Below, piece after piece: positions 7,263-14,763 of a stretch of DNA of 38,970 bases; position 1 is the first letter of the stretch, and the number at the start of each line of letters is the position of its first letter. This DNA is from DATHYU01 sp033722675. GTDB lineage: Bacteria > Actinomycetota > Acidimicrobiia > Spongiisociales > UBA11373. The position numbers were made by a program, and so were the translations under genes. The notes below the pieces were generated by a model that was given only the letters and a program-made list of their open reading frames with translations, was not told the origin of the DNA and ran no database searches. The stretch lies in NCBI GenBank assembly GCA_033722675.1, contig JAWVYO010000010.1:1-38970 (forward strand), in the 5' to 3' direction.

Positions 7263-7702
7263 AACTGCACCATCTGAAGCCGGCACCCGGCTCCAAGCAG
7301 TCCAAGACGCGCGTCGGTCGCGGCGAGGGCGGCACACGCGGCAAGACCGCCGGGCGTGGCACGAAGGGCACGAAGGCCCGGGGCAAGGTCCCCGCGTGGT
7401 TCGAGGGCGGCCAGATGCCGCTCTACCGCCGGACGCCCAAGCTCAGGGGCTTCAAGAACCCGAACAAGGAGTACTTCGCGCTCGTCAACGTCGAGCGGCT
7501 GAACGGCTTCCGCAAGGGATCGACCGTCGGCCCCGACGAACTGCGGGCCGCCGGGCTCATCAAGAAGCGCGGGCGCATCAAGGTGCTCGGCAACGGCGAG
7601 CTCGAGAAGTCGCTCACGGTGCGGGCGCATGCCTTCAGCGCCGGCGCGGTCGAGCAGATCCAGGCCGCCGGCGGCACCGTCGAGGTCATCGAAGAGGCCT
7701 GA
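7259..7702 (+). CDS. rplO: 50S ribosomal protein L15
   Basis: uL15, 147 residues. The Gly/Arg/Lys-rich N-terminus MKLHHLKPAPGSKQSKTRVG, then GRGEGGTRGKTAGRGTKG, threads into 23S rRNA. The C-terminal globular part ends near AAGGTVEVIEEA. L15 is a late 50S assembly protein. The start overlaps rpmD by four bases. After its stop comes the first non-coding gap of the cluster (61 bases), ahead of secY. Confidence 0.97.
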   Translation: MKLHHLKPAPGSKQSKTRVGRGEGGTRGKTAGRGTKGTKARGKVPAWFEGGQMPLYRRTPKLRGFKNPNKEYFALVNVERLNGFRKGSTVGPDELRAAGLIKKRGRIKVLGNGELEKSLTVRAHAFSAGAVEQIQAAGGTVEVIEEA

Positions 7703-7715
7703 GTCCGACGCACCC

Positions 7716-7736
7716 GTGAGGGTGCGGTACCCTCAC
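7716..7736 (+). promoter_or_regulatory. Inverted repeat and TACCCT hexamer before secY
   Basis: A perfect 8-base inverted repeat, GTGAGGGT (7716-7723) and ACCCTCAC (7729-7736) with a 5-base loop, fills the rplO-secY gap. Its right arm overlaps the hexamer TACCCT (7728-7733), which resembles the actinobacterial TAnnnT -10 box and lies 30 bases before the secY ATG. No T-run follows. It could be an operator over a secY promoter, or an RNA hairpin that trims the polycistronic message. The sequence alone does not decide. Confidence 0.5.
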
Positions 7737-7763
7737 CCGACCCCCGAACCGAGAGCCACCTCC

Positions 7764-9065
7764 ATGCTGTCCGTCTATCGCAACATGTTCCGGATCCGGG
7801 ATCTCCGGAACAAGATCCTCTTCACCCTGGCGATCTTCGCCGTCTACCGCCTCGGCGCGGCGGTGCCGGTGCCGGGTGTCGACATCGACGCGGTGCAGAG
7901 CTTCGCAGACCAGGCCGAGTCGGCCGGCATCGTCGGGCTCCTCAACCTCTTCTCCGGCGGGGCGCTCGAGGCGTTCTCGGTGTTCGCCCTGGGGATCATG
8001 CCCTACATCACGGCGTCGATCATCATGCAGCTCCTCGCCGTCGTGATCCCCCGGCTCCAGCGCCTCCAGGACGAGGGCGAGGCCGGTCGCAAGGTCATCA
8101 CGCAGTGGACCCGCTATACGACGGTGCTCCTGGCGCTCCTGCAGTCGACCGGGCTCACCTTCCTGTTCAGCCGCCAGACGTCGCTCACCGGCAACGTGGT
8201 GCTCATCCCCGAGTACACGCCCGGCCGCGTCCTGATCATCGTGATCACCCTCACGGCGGGCACGGCCTTCATCATGTGGCTCGGGGAGCTGATCTCCCAG
8301 CGGGGTGTGGGGAACGGGATGTCGCTCATCATCTTCGTGAGCATCGTCAGCCAGATCCCCGCCCAGTTCGGCATCCTCGGCACGTCGGCCGGCGGGTACG
8401 GGACCCTGAAGTTCTGGACGGTCACCGCCATGTTCCTCGTGCTGACTGCCGGGATCATCTTCGTCGACCAGGGGCAGCGCCGGATCCCGATCCAGTTCTC
8501 CAAGCGTGTGCGGGGACGCCGCGTCATGGGCGGCCAGAGCACCTACATCCCCCTGAAGGTGAACACCGCGGGCGTCATCCCGATCATCTTCGCTTCGAGC
8601 GTCCTCTACTTCCCGGCGCTCGTCTCGACGTCGATCCCCTCCGAAGGCTTCTTCGGGCCCATCCGGCGCTTCATCGACAACAACCTCGTGAGCGCCAACT
8701 CGTGGTGGTACGTGCTCATCTTCGGACTGCTCATCATCTTCTTCACGTACTTCTACACCGCCATCCAGTTCGATCCGCAGCGCCAGTCCGAGCTCATCCA
8801 GCGTCAGGGCGGGTTCATCCCCGGCATCCGGCCGGGCTCGCAGACGACGCGGTATCTCGAGCACATCCTGAGCCGCATCACGTTGCCCGGATCGCTGTTC
8901 CTGGCCGGAGTGGCCGTGCTGCCCTCCATCGTGGCGATCCTGTGGAACCTCCAGCTCGGGTTCTCGGGCATCTCGATCCTCATCGTCGTGGGCGTCGCCC
9001 TCGAGACGATGAAACAGATCGAGAGCCAGTTGATGATGCGCAACTACGAGGGCTTCCTCACCTAG
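7764..9065 (+). CDS. secY: Protein translocase subunit SecY
   Basis: SecY, 433 residues, the channel of the Sec translocon, an inner-membrane protein with ten predicted helices. It starts MLSVYRNMFRIRDLRNKILF. Visible landmarks are the plug region after the first helix (FSGGALEAFSVFALGIMPYI), the cytoplasmic loop with KRVRGRRVMGGQ, and the loop PGIRPGSQTTRYLEHIL before helix 9. The C-terminus RNYEGFLT is typical. The start is placed at 7764 because upstream in-frame codons belong to the rplO region and lack membrane character. It is the last gene of the continuous spc run. Confidence 0.97.
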   Translation: MLSVYRNMFRIRDLRNKILFTLAIFAVYRLGAAVPVPGVDIDAVQSFADQAESAGIVGLLNLFSGGALEAFSVFALGIMPYITASIIMQLLAVVIPRLQRLQDEGEAGRKVITQWTRYTTVLLALLQSTGLTFLFSRQTSLTGNVVLIPEYTPGRVLIIVITLTAGTAFIMWLGELISQRGVGNGMSLIIFVSIVSQIPAQFGILGTSAGGYGTLKFWTVTAMFLVLTAGIIFVDQGQRRIPIQFSKRVRGRRVMGGQSTYIPLKVNTAGVIPIIFASSVLYFPALVSTSIPSEGFFGPIRRFIDNNLVSANSWWYVLIFGLLIIFFTYFYTAIQFDPQRQSELIQRQGGFIPGIRPGSQTTRYLEHILSRITLPGSLFLAGVAVLPSIVAILWNLQLGFSGISILIVVGVALETMKQIESQLMMRNYEGFLT

Positions 9066-9067
9066 GA

Positions 9068-9385
9068 GCCCGCCGGGCGGCACCCGGCGCCCGCCTCGAC
9101 GACCAGCCATTCCCGCTCGCGGCGTCGTCGGCCTCGGCGTTCCTTCGGCCAGGAGCGACTTCGGCCGGGCTCCTTGCGAGCGCGGCGTCTGCCCGCCGAT
9201 TCGCGCACCGGCGCCACCCGGCGGACTCCTGGTCGCCCGCCTGGCTCCACGTGGGCGGCGAACCCCAGCTCCTCGATGGCGCCCCCGGCCCGGCGGTCTC
9301 CGAGGGGATGTCGTGGGCCGTCCTCGCCCACGACGCCGAGTTCCGCCCGCTGGCGGTGAGCGAGCAGCGGCCGATCGCCCCGTGA
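9068..9385 (+). other. Coding-like remnant between secY and adk
   Basis: The 382-base gap between secY and adk holds one plus-strand frame, open to a TGA at 9383-9385, whose third codon positions are almost all G or C, especially after about 9160. It would read ...SWSPAWLHVGGEPQLLDG... and end AVSEQRPIAP. There is no ATG, GTG or TTG in that frame between the secY stop and 9251 (GTG), and the first ATG is at 9308, so an intact gene would be only 44 or 26 residues. It may be the decayed or truncated 3' part of a former gene, or a chance open frame in GC-rich DNA. No family was recognised. Confidence 0.3.
9071..9089 (+). terminator. Weak hairpin just after secY
   Basis: CGCCGGG (9071-9077) and CCCGGCG (9083-9089) form a 7-base GC stem with a 5-base loop, starting six bases after the secY stop. 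No T-run follows. The position suits transcription termination or message processing at the end of the spc operon, but GC-rich DNA yields such stems by chance. Confidence 0.3.
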
Positions 9386-9413
9386 GGCCGGCTGCGCCGG
9401 ATGGGGGATCGGA

Positions 9414-9419
9414 TACCCT
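9414..9419 (+). promoter_or_regulatory. Putative -10 box of adk-map
   Basis: The hexamer TACCCT lies 28 bases before the adk ATG, leaving room for a short leader that includes the strong ribosome site GGAAGGAG (9432-9439). It equals the hexamer before secY. No convincing -35 box is visible 17 bases upstream. Confidence 0.45.
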
Positions 9420-9447
9420 GTCGACCGCACCGGAAGGAGTGACGACG

Positions 9448-10014
9448 ATGGGCCGCAGAATCCTGTTCCTCGGGCCCCCGGGCGCCGGCAAGGGCACCCA
9501 GGCCGCGATGCTCGCGCGAGCGCTCGGCGTCCCTCACATCTCGACGGGCGCCATGCTGCGGGAGGCGGTCGCCGAGGGCACCGAGCTCGGGAAGCAGGCC
9601 GAGGTGATCATGGAGGCCGGCGACCTCGTCCCCGACGACCTCGTGGTGGCGATGGTGGCCGAGCGGCTGGCGGCGGACGACGCCGAATGCGGCTACCTCC
9701 TCGACGGGTTCCCTCGCAACGTCGCTCAGGCCGAGGCCCTGGACGAGGCCATCGGGGAGGGCGCGCTCGAGCTGGCGCTCCTGCTCACCGCCGAGGAGGA
9801 CGAACTCGTCTCCCGCCTGCTCGCCCGGGCCGAACAGGAGGGGCGATCCGACGACAACGAGGCGACCATCCGGAACCGCCAGGCCGTGTACCGCCGTGAG
9901 ACCGAACCGCTGACCGAGTACTACCCCGAGCACGGGGTCGAGGTCGTCGAGGTCGACGGCATGGGCGCGGTCGACGAGGTCTTCGCCCGGCTGGTTCGGG
10001 CGCTCGCCGAATGA
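9448..10014 (+). CDS. adk: Adenylate kinase, short-LID type
   Basis: Adk interconverts ATP + AMP and 2 ADP in the cytosol. The protein has 188 residues. The P-loop GPPGAGKG spans residues 9-16; ISTGAMLRE (31-39) is the AMP-binding start, and DGFPR (86-90) is the family signature. The LID is reduced to the short stretch around RAEQEGRSDDNEATIRNR (127-144), without the zinc-binding insert of longer forms, as is common in actinobacteria. The ATG at 9448 follows a good ribosome site. The stop overlaps map by four bases, keeping the usual secY-adk-map order apart from the gap after secY. Confidence 0.97.
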   Translation: MGRRILFLGPPGAGKGTQAAMLARALGVPHISTGAMLREAVAEGTELGKQAEVIMEAGDLVPDDLVVAMVAERLAADDAECGYLLDGFPRNVAQAEALDEAIGEGALELALLLTAEEDELVSRLLARAEQEGRSDDNEATIRNRQAVYRRETEPLTEYYPEHGVEVVEVDGMGAVDEVFARLVRALAE

Positions 10015-10757
10015 TCACCATCAAGGGCCCCGAGGAGTTCGCGCGGATGCGCACCGCCGGGAAGGTGGTCGCCGAGATCCACGAGGAACTCCGCAACGCC
10101 GCACGCCCGGGGACGAAGCTGATCCACCTCGACCGGATGGCGGGGGAGATCATCCGCAAGCGAGGCTGTACGCCGAACTTCCTCAACTACCACGGGTTCC
10201 CCGGCCACGTCTGTCTGTCGCCGAACGAGGTCATCGTGCACGGGATCCCCGACGACCGGGTGATCGAGGAGGGCGACATCGTCTCGCTCGACGCCGGCGC
10301 CATCTACGAGGGATGGCACGCCGACGCGGCCATCACCTTTGCCGTGGGGGACGTCCCCGTCGAGGTGAAGACGCTCCTCGACGTCACCGAGCGCGCCATG
10401 TGGGCGGGCATCGAGGCCACGACGGTCGGGAACCGCCTGGGCGACATCGGCGCAGCCGTGTCGGCCGTGGCGGAACCCCACGGCTACGGGGTCGTCCAGG
10501 AGTACACCGGCCACGGGATCGGCATGCAGATGCACGAGGACCCCCAGGTCCCCAATTACGGCACACCGGGCAAGGGCCTCAAGCTCAAGGCGGGCATGGC
10601 CGTCTGCATCGAACCGATGTTCAATCTCGGGGGCCGGTACACGAAGGTGCTCGACGACAACTGGAGCGTCGTCACCGCCGACGGCAGCCTCTCCGCGCAT
10701 TTCGAACACACCGTGGCGATCACGCCCGACGGTCCCGAGGTCCTCACCGTTCCTTGA
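10011..10757 (+). CDS. map: Type I methionine aminopeptidase
   Basis: MetAP removes the initiator Met from nascent proteins. It has 248 residues, the short form without an N-terminal SH3-binding extension. All five metal ligands of the pita-bread fold are visible: D94 in SLDAGAIY, D105 in HADAAITF, H168 in TGHGIG, E201 in CIEPMF and E232 in AHFEHTV. His77 in VHGIP matches the catalytic His79 of E. coli. The start overlaps the adk stop by four bases. In many bacteria infA and rpmJ come next; here an ABC exporter follows instead. Confidence 0.97.
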   Translation: MITIKGPEEFARMRTAGKVVAEIHEELRNAARPGTKLIHLDRMAGEIIRKRGCTPNFLNYHGFPGHVCLSPNEVIVHGIPDDRVIEEGDIVSLDAGAIYEGWHADAAITFAVGDVPVEVKTLLDVTERAMWAGIEATTVGNRLGDIGAAVSAVAEPHGYGVVQEYTGHGIGMQMHEDPQVPNYGTPGKGLKLKAGMAVCIEPMFNLGGRYTKVLDDNWSVVTADGSLSAHFEHTVAITPDGPEVLTVP

Positions 10758-10909
10758 CCCGTCGTGGTGATCGCCCGGCCGGTGATGGCGACGTCCGACG
10801 AGGAACCGCACCTGCACGCCGGTCCGAGGGATCGTCGCCCAGCGGTCGCGACGCAGTTCGACCCGCCGTCTCGGGACCTTCGACACCCCGCCGACGTCGC
10901 CCCTCGGCG

Positions 10910-10915
10910 TAGCGT
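10910..10915 (+). promoter_or_regulatory. Putative -10 box of the ABC exporter operon
   Basis: The 197-base gap after map contains no gene. TAGCGT at 10910-10915 fits the TAnnnT pattern seen before other genes here and would start a leader of about 33 bases that includes the ribosome site GGGGAGG (10942-10948). No -35 match was found at the usual spacing. Confidence 0.35.
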
Positions 10916-10954
10916 GGCGAGGACGGAGCCGGGGCCGGAACGGGGAGGAACCTC

Positions 10955-11857
10955 ATGACGCCGGATCTCGCCATCGACACGGACGGTCTGACGAAGCACT
11001 ACGGCCACGTGGAGGCGCTCGTCGACCTCGACCTGGACGTCCGGGTGGGGGAGGTCTTCGGGTTCCTCGGGCCCAACGGCGCAGGCAAGACGACGACGAT
11101 CCGCACGCTGCTCGACGAGATCCGTCCCACGGCGGGCACGGCGACCGTGCTCGGCATGGACAGTCACCGCCGGTCGCTCGAGATCCGTTCGAGGATCGGA
11201 TACCTCCCCGGCGACCTGGCGATGTACCCGCGGCTGACCGGCCGCGACACCCTCGCGTACTTCGCCAACCTTCGCGGCGGCGTCGACTGGTCGTACGTCG
11301 ACGAGCTCGCGGATCGGCTCGACGCCGACCTCTCGAAGAAGGTCGGCGATCTGTCGTCGGGCAACCGCCAGAAGGTCGGGATCATCCAGGCGTTCATGCA
11401 TCGGCCGGATCTCCTGATCATGGACGAGCCGAGCTCGGGGCTCGATCCGCTGGTCCAGCGGGAGTTCCAGGACCTGATGCGCGACGTCACCGCGTCCGGC
11501 CGGACCGTCTTCCTGTCGAGCCACACGCTGTCGGAGGTGCAGCGCGTCGCCGATCGGGTCGGCATCATTCGCAGGGGCCGCCTGGTCGCCGTGGAAGCCG
11601 TGTCCGACCTGCGATCCAAGGCGACGCGACGGGTCGAGTTCGAGCTGGGCTCGCCGGTGGATCGAGCGGTGTTCGTCGGCGTGCCGGGCGTCCGCGACGT
11701 GGAGGTCCGCAATCATCACGTGACCCTCGCGTACGAGGGCACCATCGACGCCCTGCTCACCACGGTGGCCGAGCGCTACGAGGTCATCGACATCGCAACG
11801 CGTGAGGCGGATCTCGAGGAGATCTTCCTCACCTACTACGTCGACCAGGACGAGTGA
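10955..11857 (+). CDS. ABC-2 type exporter, ATP-binding protein
   Basis: 300-residue ATPase of an ABC-2 exporter. It has Walker A GPNGAGKTT (39-47), signature LSSGN (133-137, instead of LSGGQ), Walker B LLIMDEPSSGLDP (153 onward), and the switch His190 in LSSHTL. The expected Q-loop position reads IGYLPGDLAMY, without Gln, as in several drug- and antibiotic-exporter ATPases. A C-terminal domain after about residue 215 resembles that of the BcrA/CcmA-like group. The substrate cannot be read from the sequence. The ATG at 10955 follows a good ribosome site, and the stop overlaps the permease start by one base (TGATG). Insertion here breaks the common map-rpmJ order. Confidence 0.92.
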   Translation: MTPDLAIDTDGLTKHYGHVEALVDLDLDVRVGEVFGFLGPNGAGKTTTIRTLLDEIRPTAGTATVLGMDSHRRSLEIRSRIGYLPGDLAMYPRLTGRDTLAYFANLRGGVDWSYVDELADRLDADLSKKVGDLSSGNRQKVGIIQAFMHRPDLLIMDEPSSGLDPLVQREFQDLMRDVTASGRTVFLSSHTLSEVQRVADRVGIIRRGRLVAVEAVSDLRSKATRRVEFELGSPVDRAVFVGVPGVRDVEVRNHHVTLAYEGTIDALLTTVAERYEVIDIATREADLEEIFLTYYVDQDE

Positions 11858-13509
11858 TGCTGGCGAACGTGTTCACGAAGTCCGTCGTCGATCGCTGGCG
11901 GGGGATGACCGTCGCCGCGGTGGGGCTGGGGGCCATGCTCTGGCTCGGCATGCTCGCCTACAGCGAGCTCGACCTGACGGTCTACGAGGACCTGCCCGAC
12001 GTCATGCGCTCGCTCATCAACATCGGCGAGGACCTCGACGCCGGCGGCCTCGCCTACGGCGCCATCTATGCCTCCTACGGCACCCTCACCCTGGCGTCCC
12101 TCGCCTTGTCGATCGGATCGCGCTCGATCGCCGGGGAGGAGGAGGACCGGACGATCGCCGTGCTCCTCGCGAACCCCGTGGGCCGCGGCTCGGTCCTGCT
12201 CCAGAAACTCGGGTCGATGCTCGTGCTCGTCGGTGCCGGCGCGGTCGTCCTCTGGCTGGCCGGCCTCGCCGTCCCGGTGATGCTCGGTGTCGACGTCGGC
12301 GACAAGCACGTCGGCGCTCTGGTGGTCCACATGTACACGGCCGCCGTCTTCTTCGGTGCGCTCGCGGCTGCCATCGGAGGCTGGACGGGGCGGCGGGCGC
12401 TCGCCTCCGGTACGACGGCGCTCATCATGGTCGGCTCGTTCCTGGCCGACGGCATCTTCCCCGTGGTCGGGTGGGACGGTGCCCTCCGATTCGTGCCGTG
12501 GCACTGGTTCCAGGGCGGGGACCCGGTGTCCAACGGCGTCCAATGGGGGGGCCTGGGCCTCCTCGTGGGCGCCGCCGCCGCCCTGGCGGTGGCCGCCGTC
12601 GTCGCCGTCGATCGCCGTGACCTCGGTACCGGGCGATCGTCGGGTGGGGTGCGCGACCGGCTCGAGGCGCTTCCGGGCGTCGGTGCCCTCCTCGAGCGGC
12701 TCGCCGGGACGACGCGGGCCCGACGCATCTGGTCGAAGACCCTGGCCGACCATCAGGCCCTGGTCGTGATCGTCGCCTCGACGCTCGTGTTCTTCGGCGT
12801 CGTGATGGGACCGATGTTCCTGGCCATCGACGACGCCCTCACGCAGTTCATGGACCAGGTCCCCGAGGCGATCCTCGCCATGGTCGGCTACGCCGACATG
12901 AGCACCCCCGAGGGGTGGTACCAGACGGAGAACTTCAGCGTCACCGTCCCCATCGCCCTCATGATCGCCACGATCACGATGGGGGCGCGAGCGCTGGCGG
13001 GGGAGGAGGCCGACCGGACGATGGGGCTGCTGCTCGGCAACCCGGTGTCCCGACGCAGGATCGTGGTCGAGAAGTCGCTGGCCATGGCCCTCGTCGCGCT
13101 GGGTCTCGGCCTCGCCACCTTCCTCGGCACGTACCTCGGATCGCTGGCGGCGGGACTCGGCATGAGCCCGGCTCGCATCCTGGCCACGTCGCTGCTCGCC
13201 GGGTTGCTCGCGTTCGTGATGGGCCTCCTGGCGCTGGCGATCGGGGCGGCCACGGGCCGCGTGGCGACGGCGGCCGTGGGCGCGGCGGGGGTGGCCCTCC
13301 TGGCGTACGTCGTCGACGCGTTCTTCCCCCTCGCGGAGTCCCTCGAGGGGCTCGCCGCGTGGTCGCCCTTCCACTACTACCTCTCGGCGGATCCGCTGAA
13401 CGCGGGGATGCCCTGGGGTCACGCCGCCCTGCTGGCCGTCCTCGCCGTGCTGCTGCTCATCGGGGCCGTGGTGCTTTTCGAACGGCGCGACCTCCGGCTG
13501 GCGGACTAG
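11857..13509 (+). CDS. ABC-2 type exporter permease, internally duplicated
   Basis: 550-residue polytopic membrane protein, the partner of the preceding ATPase. It is built of two similar halves. Residues 89-112 (RSIAGEEEDRTIAVLLANPV) and 378-401 (RALAGEEADRTMGLLLGNPV) are the same cytoplasmic loop. Each half ends in a similar element, FVPWHWFQGGDPVSNG near 212 and SPFHYYLSADPLNAG near the C-terminus. One chain may therefore replace a permease dimer. ATG 11857 shares one base with the ATPase stop; a GTG three bases earlier is possible. The C-terminal TAG lies in a CTAG that also holds the stop of the convergent acetyltransferase. Confidence 0.9.
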   Translation: MLANVFTKSVVDRWRGMTVAAVGLGAMLWLGMLAYSELDLTVYEDLPDVMRSLINIGEDLDAGGLAYGAIYASYGTLTLASLALSIGSRSIAGEEEDRTIAVLLANPVGRGSVLLQKLGSMLVLVGAGAVVLWLAGLAVPVMLGVDVGDKHVGALVVHMYTAAVFFGALAAAIGGWTGRRALASGTTALIMVGSFLADGIFPVVGWDGALRFVPWHWFQGGDPVSNGVQWGGLGLLVGAAAALAVAAVVAVDRRDLGTGRSSGGVRDRLEALPGVGALLERLAGTTRARRIWSKTLADHQALVVIVASTLVFFGVVMGPMFLAIDDALTQFMDQVPEAILAMVGYADMSTPEGWYQTENFSVTVPIALMIATITMGARALAGEEADRTMGLLLGNPVSRRRIVVEKSLAMALVALGLGLATFLGTYLGSLAAGLGMSPARILATSLLAGLLAFVMGLLALAIGAATGRVATAAVGAAGVALLAYVVDAFFPLAESLEGLAAWSPFHYYLSADPLNAGMPWGHAALLAVLAVLLLIGAVVLFERRDLRLAD

Positions 13510-13994
13510 AGGTCGAGCGTCATCCGTCGTTCTGTCTGCTCGGGGTGTGAGGGGAGGGGTCGGGCCGTCCCGTCGAAGGTGAACCCGACCGACTCGTAGA
13601 GGCGGATCGCCGGCTCGTTGGACGCCTCCACCCACAAAGACACCCCGGGCGCACCCGCCTGTCGGGCCAACTCGACGACCTCGCGGGTGAGGGCGGTCGC
13701 CGCCCCCCGCCCCCGCCCGCGGGGGGCGACCCACATCGACACGAGGTGGAACGGGCCGTCGTCCGACCGGTAGCACCCGACGAGGCCGACGACGTCGCCG
13801 TCGTCCTCGGCGAAGAAGGTCGCGTCGTCGGTCCCCGTCGACCGCTCCGCCGCCGCTCGCGTCCAGTGCTCTGGGGGGTAGTCGGACTCCTCGGCATGGG
13901 TCATGGCGAAGGCCGTCGGGGCGTCGGCGAGCGCCTCCAGGCGGGTATGGCGGAGCAGGGGACCCTCGTCGGGTCGGATGCGCCGGACGATCAT
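13506..13994 (-). CDS. GNAT family N-acetyltransferase
   Basis: 162-residue single-domain acetyltransferase. The acetyl-CoA-binding motif A is visible as VAPRGRGRGAATAL (V-x-P-x-x-R-G-x-G-x-[GA]). It is followed by LWVEASNEPAIRLYESVGF, the usual C-terminal strand-helix of this fold. The substrate is unknown; it could be a protein N-terminus, a small amine or a drug. ATG 13994 is preferred because a -10-like GACAAT lies six bases upstream; another ATG at 14012 would add MRDNVS. It is convergent with the exporter permease, sharing a CTAG stop, and divergent from rpmJ. Confidence 0.88.
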   Translation of the reverse strand: MIVRRIRPDEGPLLRHTRLEALADAPTAFAMTHAEESDYPPEHWTRAAAERSTGTDDATFFAEDDGDVVGLVGCYRSDDGPFHLVSMWVAPRGRGRGAATALTREVVELARQAGAPGVSLWVEASNEPAIRLYESVGFTFDGTARPLPSHPEQTERRMTLDL

Positions 13995-14000
13995 GGAGAC

Positions 14001-14006
14001 ATTGTC
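14001..14006 (-). promoter_or_regulatory. Putative -10 box of the acetyltransferase (leaderless)
   Basis: On the minus strand GACAAT stands six bases before ATG 13994. This spacing puts transcription start at or next to the A of the start codon, as in leaderless actinobacterial mRNAs. No ribosome site is visible. Confidence 0.4.
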
Positions 14007-14082
14007 CCGCATCCCGCGGTGGCGCCGCTACTGTGGGGACGCACGCCGCCGAGGACGTGCCGGGCCGACTCGTGCCCGGGAT

Positions 14083-14110
14083 TTGTTCTGCCGTGGCGCG
14101 CGTGTATCAT
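14083..14110 (+). promoter_or_regulatory. Promoter of the alpha operon (rpmJ-rpsM-rpsK-rpsD-rpoA-rplQ)
   Basis: TTGTTC (14083-14088) and TATCAT (14105-14110) are separated by 16 bases, a good sigma-70-type match and one of the two best in the window. Transcription would start near 14117, giving a leader of about 128 bases before the rpmJ ATG. A second TTGACG at 14157-14162 has no matching -10. Confidence 0.65.
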
Positions 14111-14118
14111 TCCCGTTC

Positions 14119-14133
14119 GGCCCCGCAGGGGCC
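14119..14133 (+). promoter_or_regulatory. Hairpin at the start of the alpha-operon leader
   Basis: GGCCCC (14119-14124), loop GCA, GGGGCC (14128-14133) forms a perfect 6-base stem just after the expected transcription start, followed by ATTTCGG. The stem could stabilise the 5' end or serve in control of the operon. The rest of the leader to 14244 shows no ORF and no recognised riboregulator. Confidence 0.4.
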
Positions 14134-14244
14134 ATTTCGGTGTGTTTGCCAGGCAATTGACGGCGTCAGGCGTGAACGCCGCCGAGCCTTCCCCGTCACC
14201 ATCGGCAGGGACGAGTTCGGGCGTCGATGGGTGAGAGAAGACCG

Positions 14245-14358
14245 ATGAAGGTACGTCCTTCGGTGAAGACGATGTGTGAGAAGTGCCGGATCATCCGGCG
14301 GCGTGGCCGCGTATGGGTGATCTGCAGCAATCCACGCCACAAGCAGCGGCAGGGGTAA
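14245..14358 (+). CDS. rpmJ: 50S ribosomal protein L36, zinc type
   Basis: bL36, 37 residues, a very small gene. It reads MKVRPSVKTMCEKCRIIRR and continues to PRHKQRQG. The zinc ligands are C11, C14, C27 and H32, so this is the zinc-binding form. It leads the alpha operon behind its own promoter. infA, which commonly sits just upstream, is not found between map and this gene. rpsM follows six bases later. Confidence 0.97.
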   Translation: MKVRPSVKTMCEKCRIIRRRGRVWVICSNPRHKQRQG

Positions 14359-14364
14359 TCAGGA

Positions 14365-14745
14365 ATGGCTCGAATCGCAGGAGTGGACCTCCCCCGGGAC
14401 AAGCGTCTCGAGGTCGGACTCACGTACGTGTACGGGATCGGCCGCAGCCGGGCCCGCGACGTCGCCCTGACCCTCGACATCGACCCGGGCACGAAGATCC
14501 GGGACCTCACCGACGACGAGATCCTGCGCATCCGTCAGTACGTGGACGCCAACTTCCGCGTCGAGGGCGACCTCCGGCGCGAGGTGTCCCAGAACATCAA
14601 GCGGAAGGTCGAGATCGGCTCCTTCCAGGGGCTTCGTCACCGGCGCGGCCTGCCCGTCCGCGGTCAGCGCACCCACACGAACGCCCGCACCCGCAAGGGT
14701 CCGCGCAAGCCCATCGCGGGCAAGAAGAAAGCCGTCAAGAAGTAG
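14365..14745 (+). CDS. rpsM: 30S ribosomal protein S13
   Basis: uS13, 126 residues. It begins MARIAGVDLPRDKRLEVGLT and carries GIGRSRARDV and the conserved RHRRGLPVRGQRTHTNARTR, then a basic tail (KKKAVKK) that reaches tRNA and the B1 bridges. The start is six bases after rpmJ with a weak AGGA upstream. The order S13-S11-S4-alpha-L17 is the standard one for bacteria. Confidence 0.98.
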   Translation: MARIAGVDLPRDKRLEVGLTYVYGIGRSRARDVALTLDIDPGTKIRDLTDDEILRIRQYVDANFRVEGDLRREVSQNIKRKVEIGSFQGLRHRRGLPVRGQRTHTNARTRKGPRKPIAGKKKAVKK

Positions 14746-14763
14746 TCCCCGTGGAGGTCCAAG

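Noticed and set aside
9062..9430. Minus-strand frame of about 120 codons opposite the secY-adk gap
   Set aside because: Arg-rich reading (RRRARKEPGRSRSW type) without the third-position bias of genes here; the plus frame is the better candidate.
10758..10954. infA or another short gene between map and the ABC exporter
   Set aside because: None of the plus-strand frames gives an IF1-like OB-fold sequence, and the gap is too short for IF1 with its signals.
14157..14162. TTGACG as a second alpha-operon promoter
   Set aside because: A near-perfect -35 box, but the sequence 16-18 bases downstream (CGCCGA) is not a -10 box.
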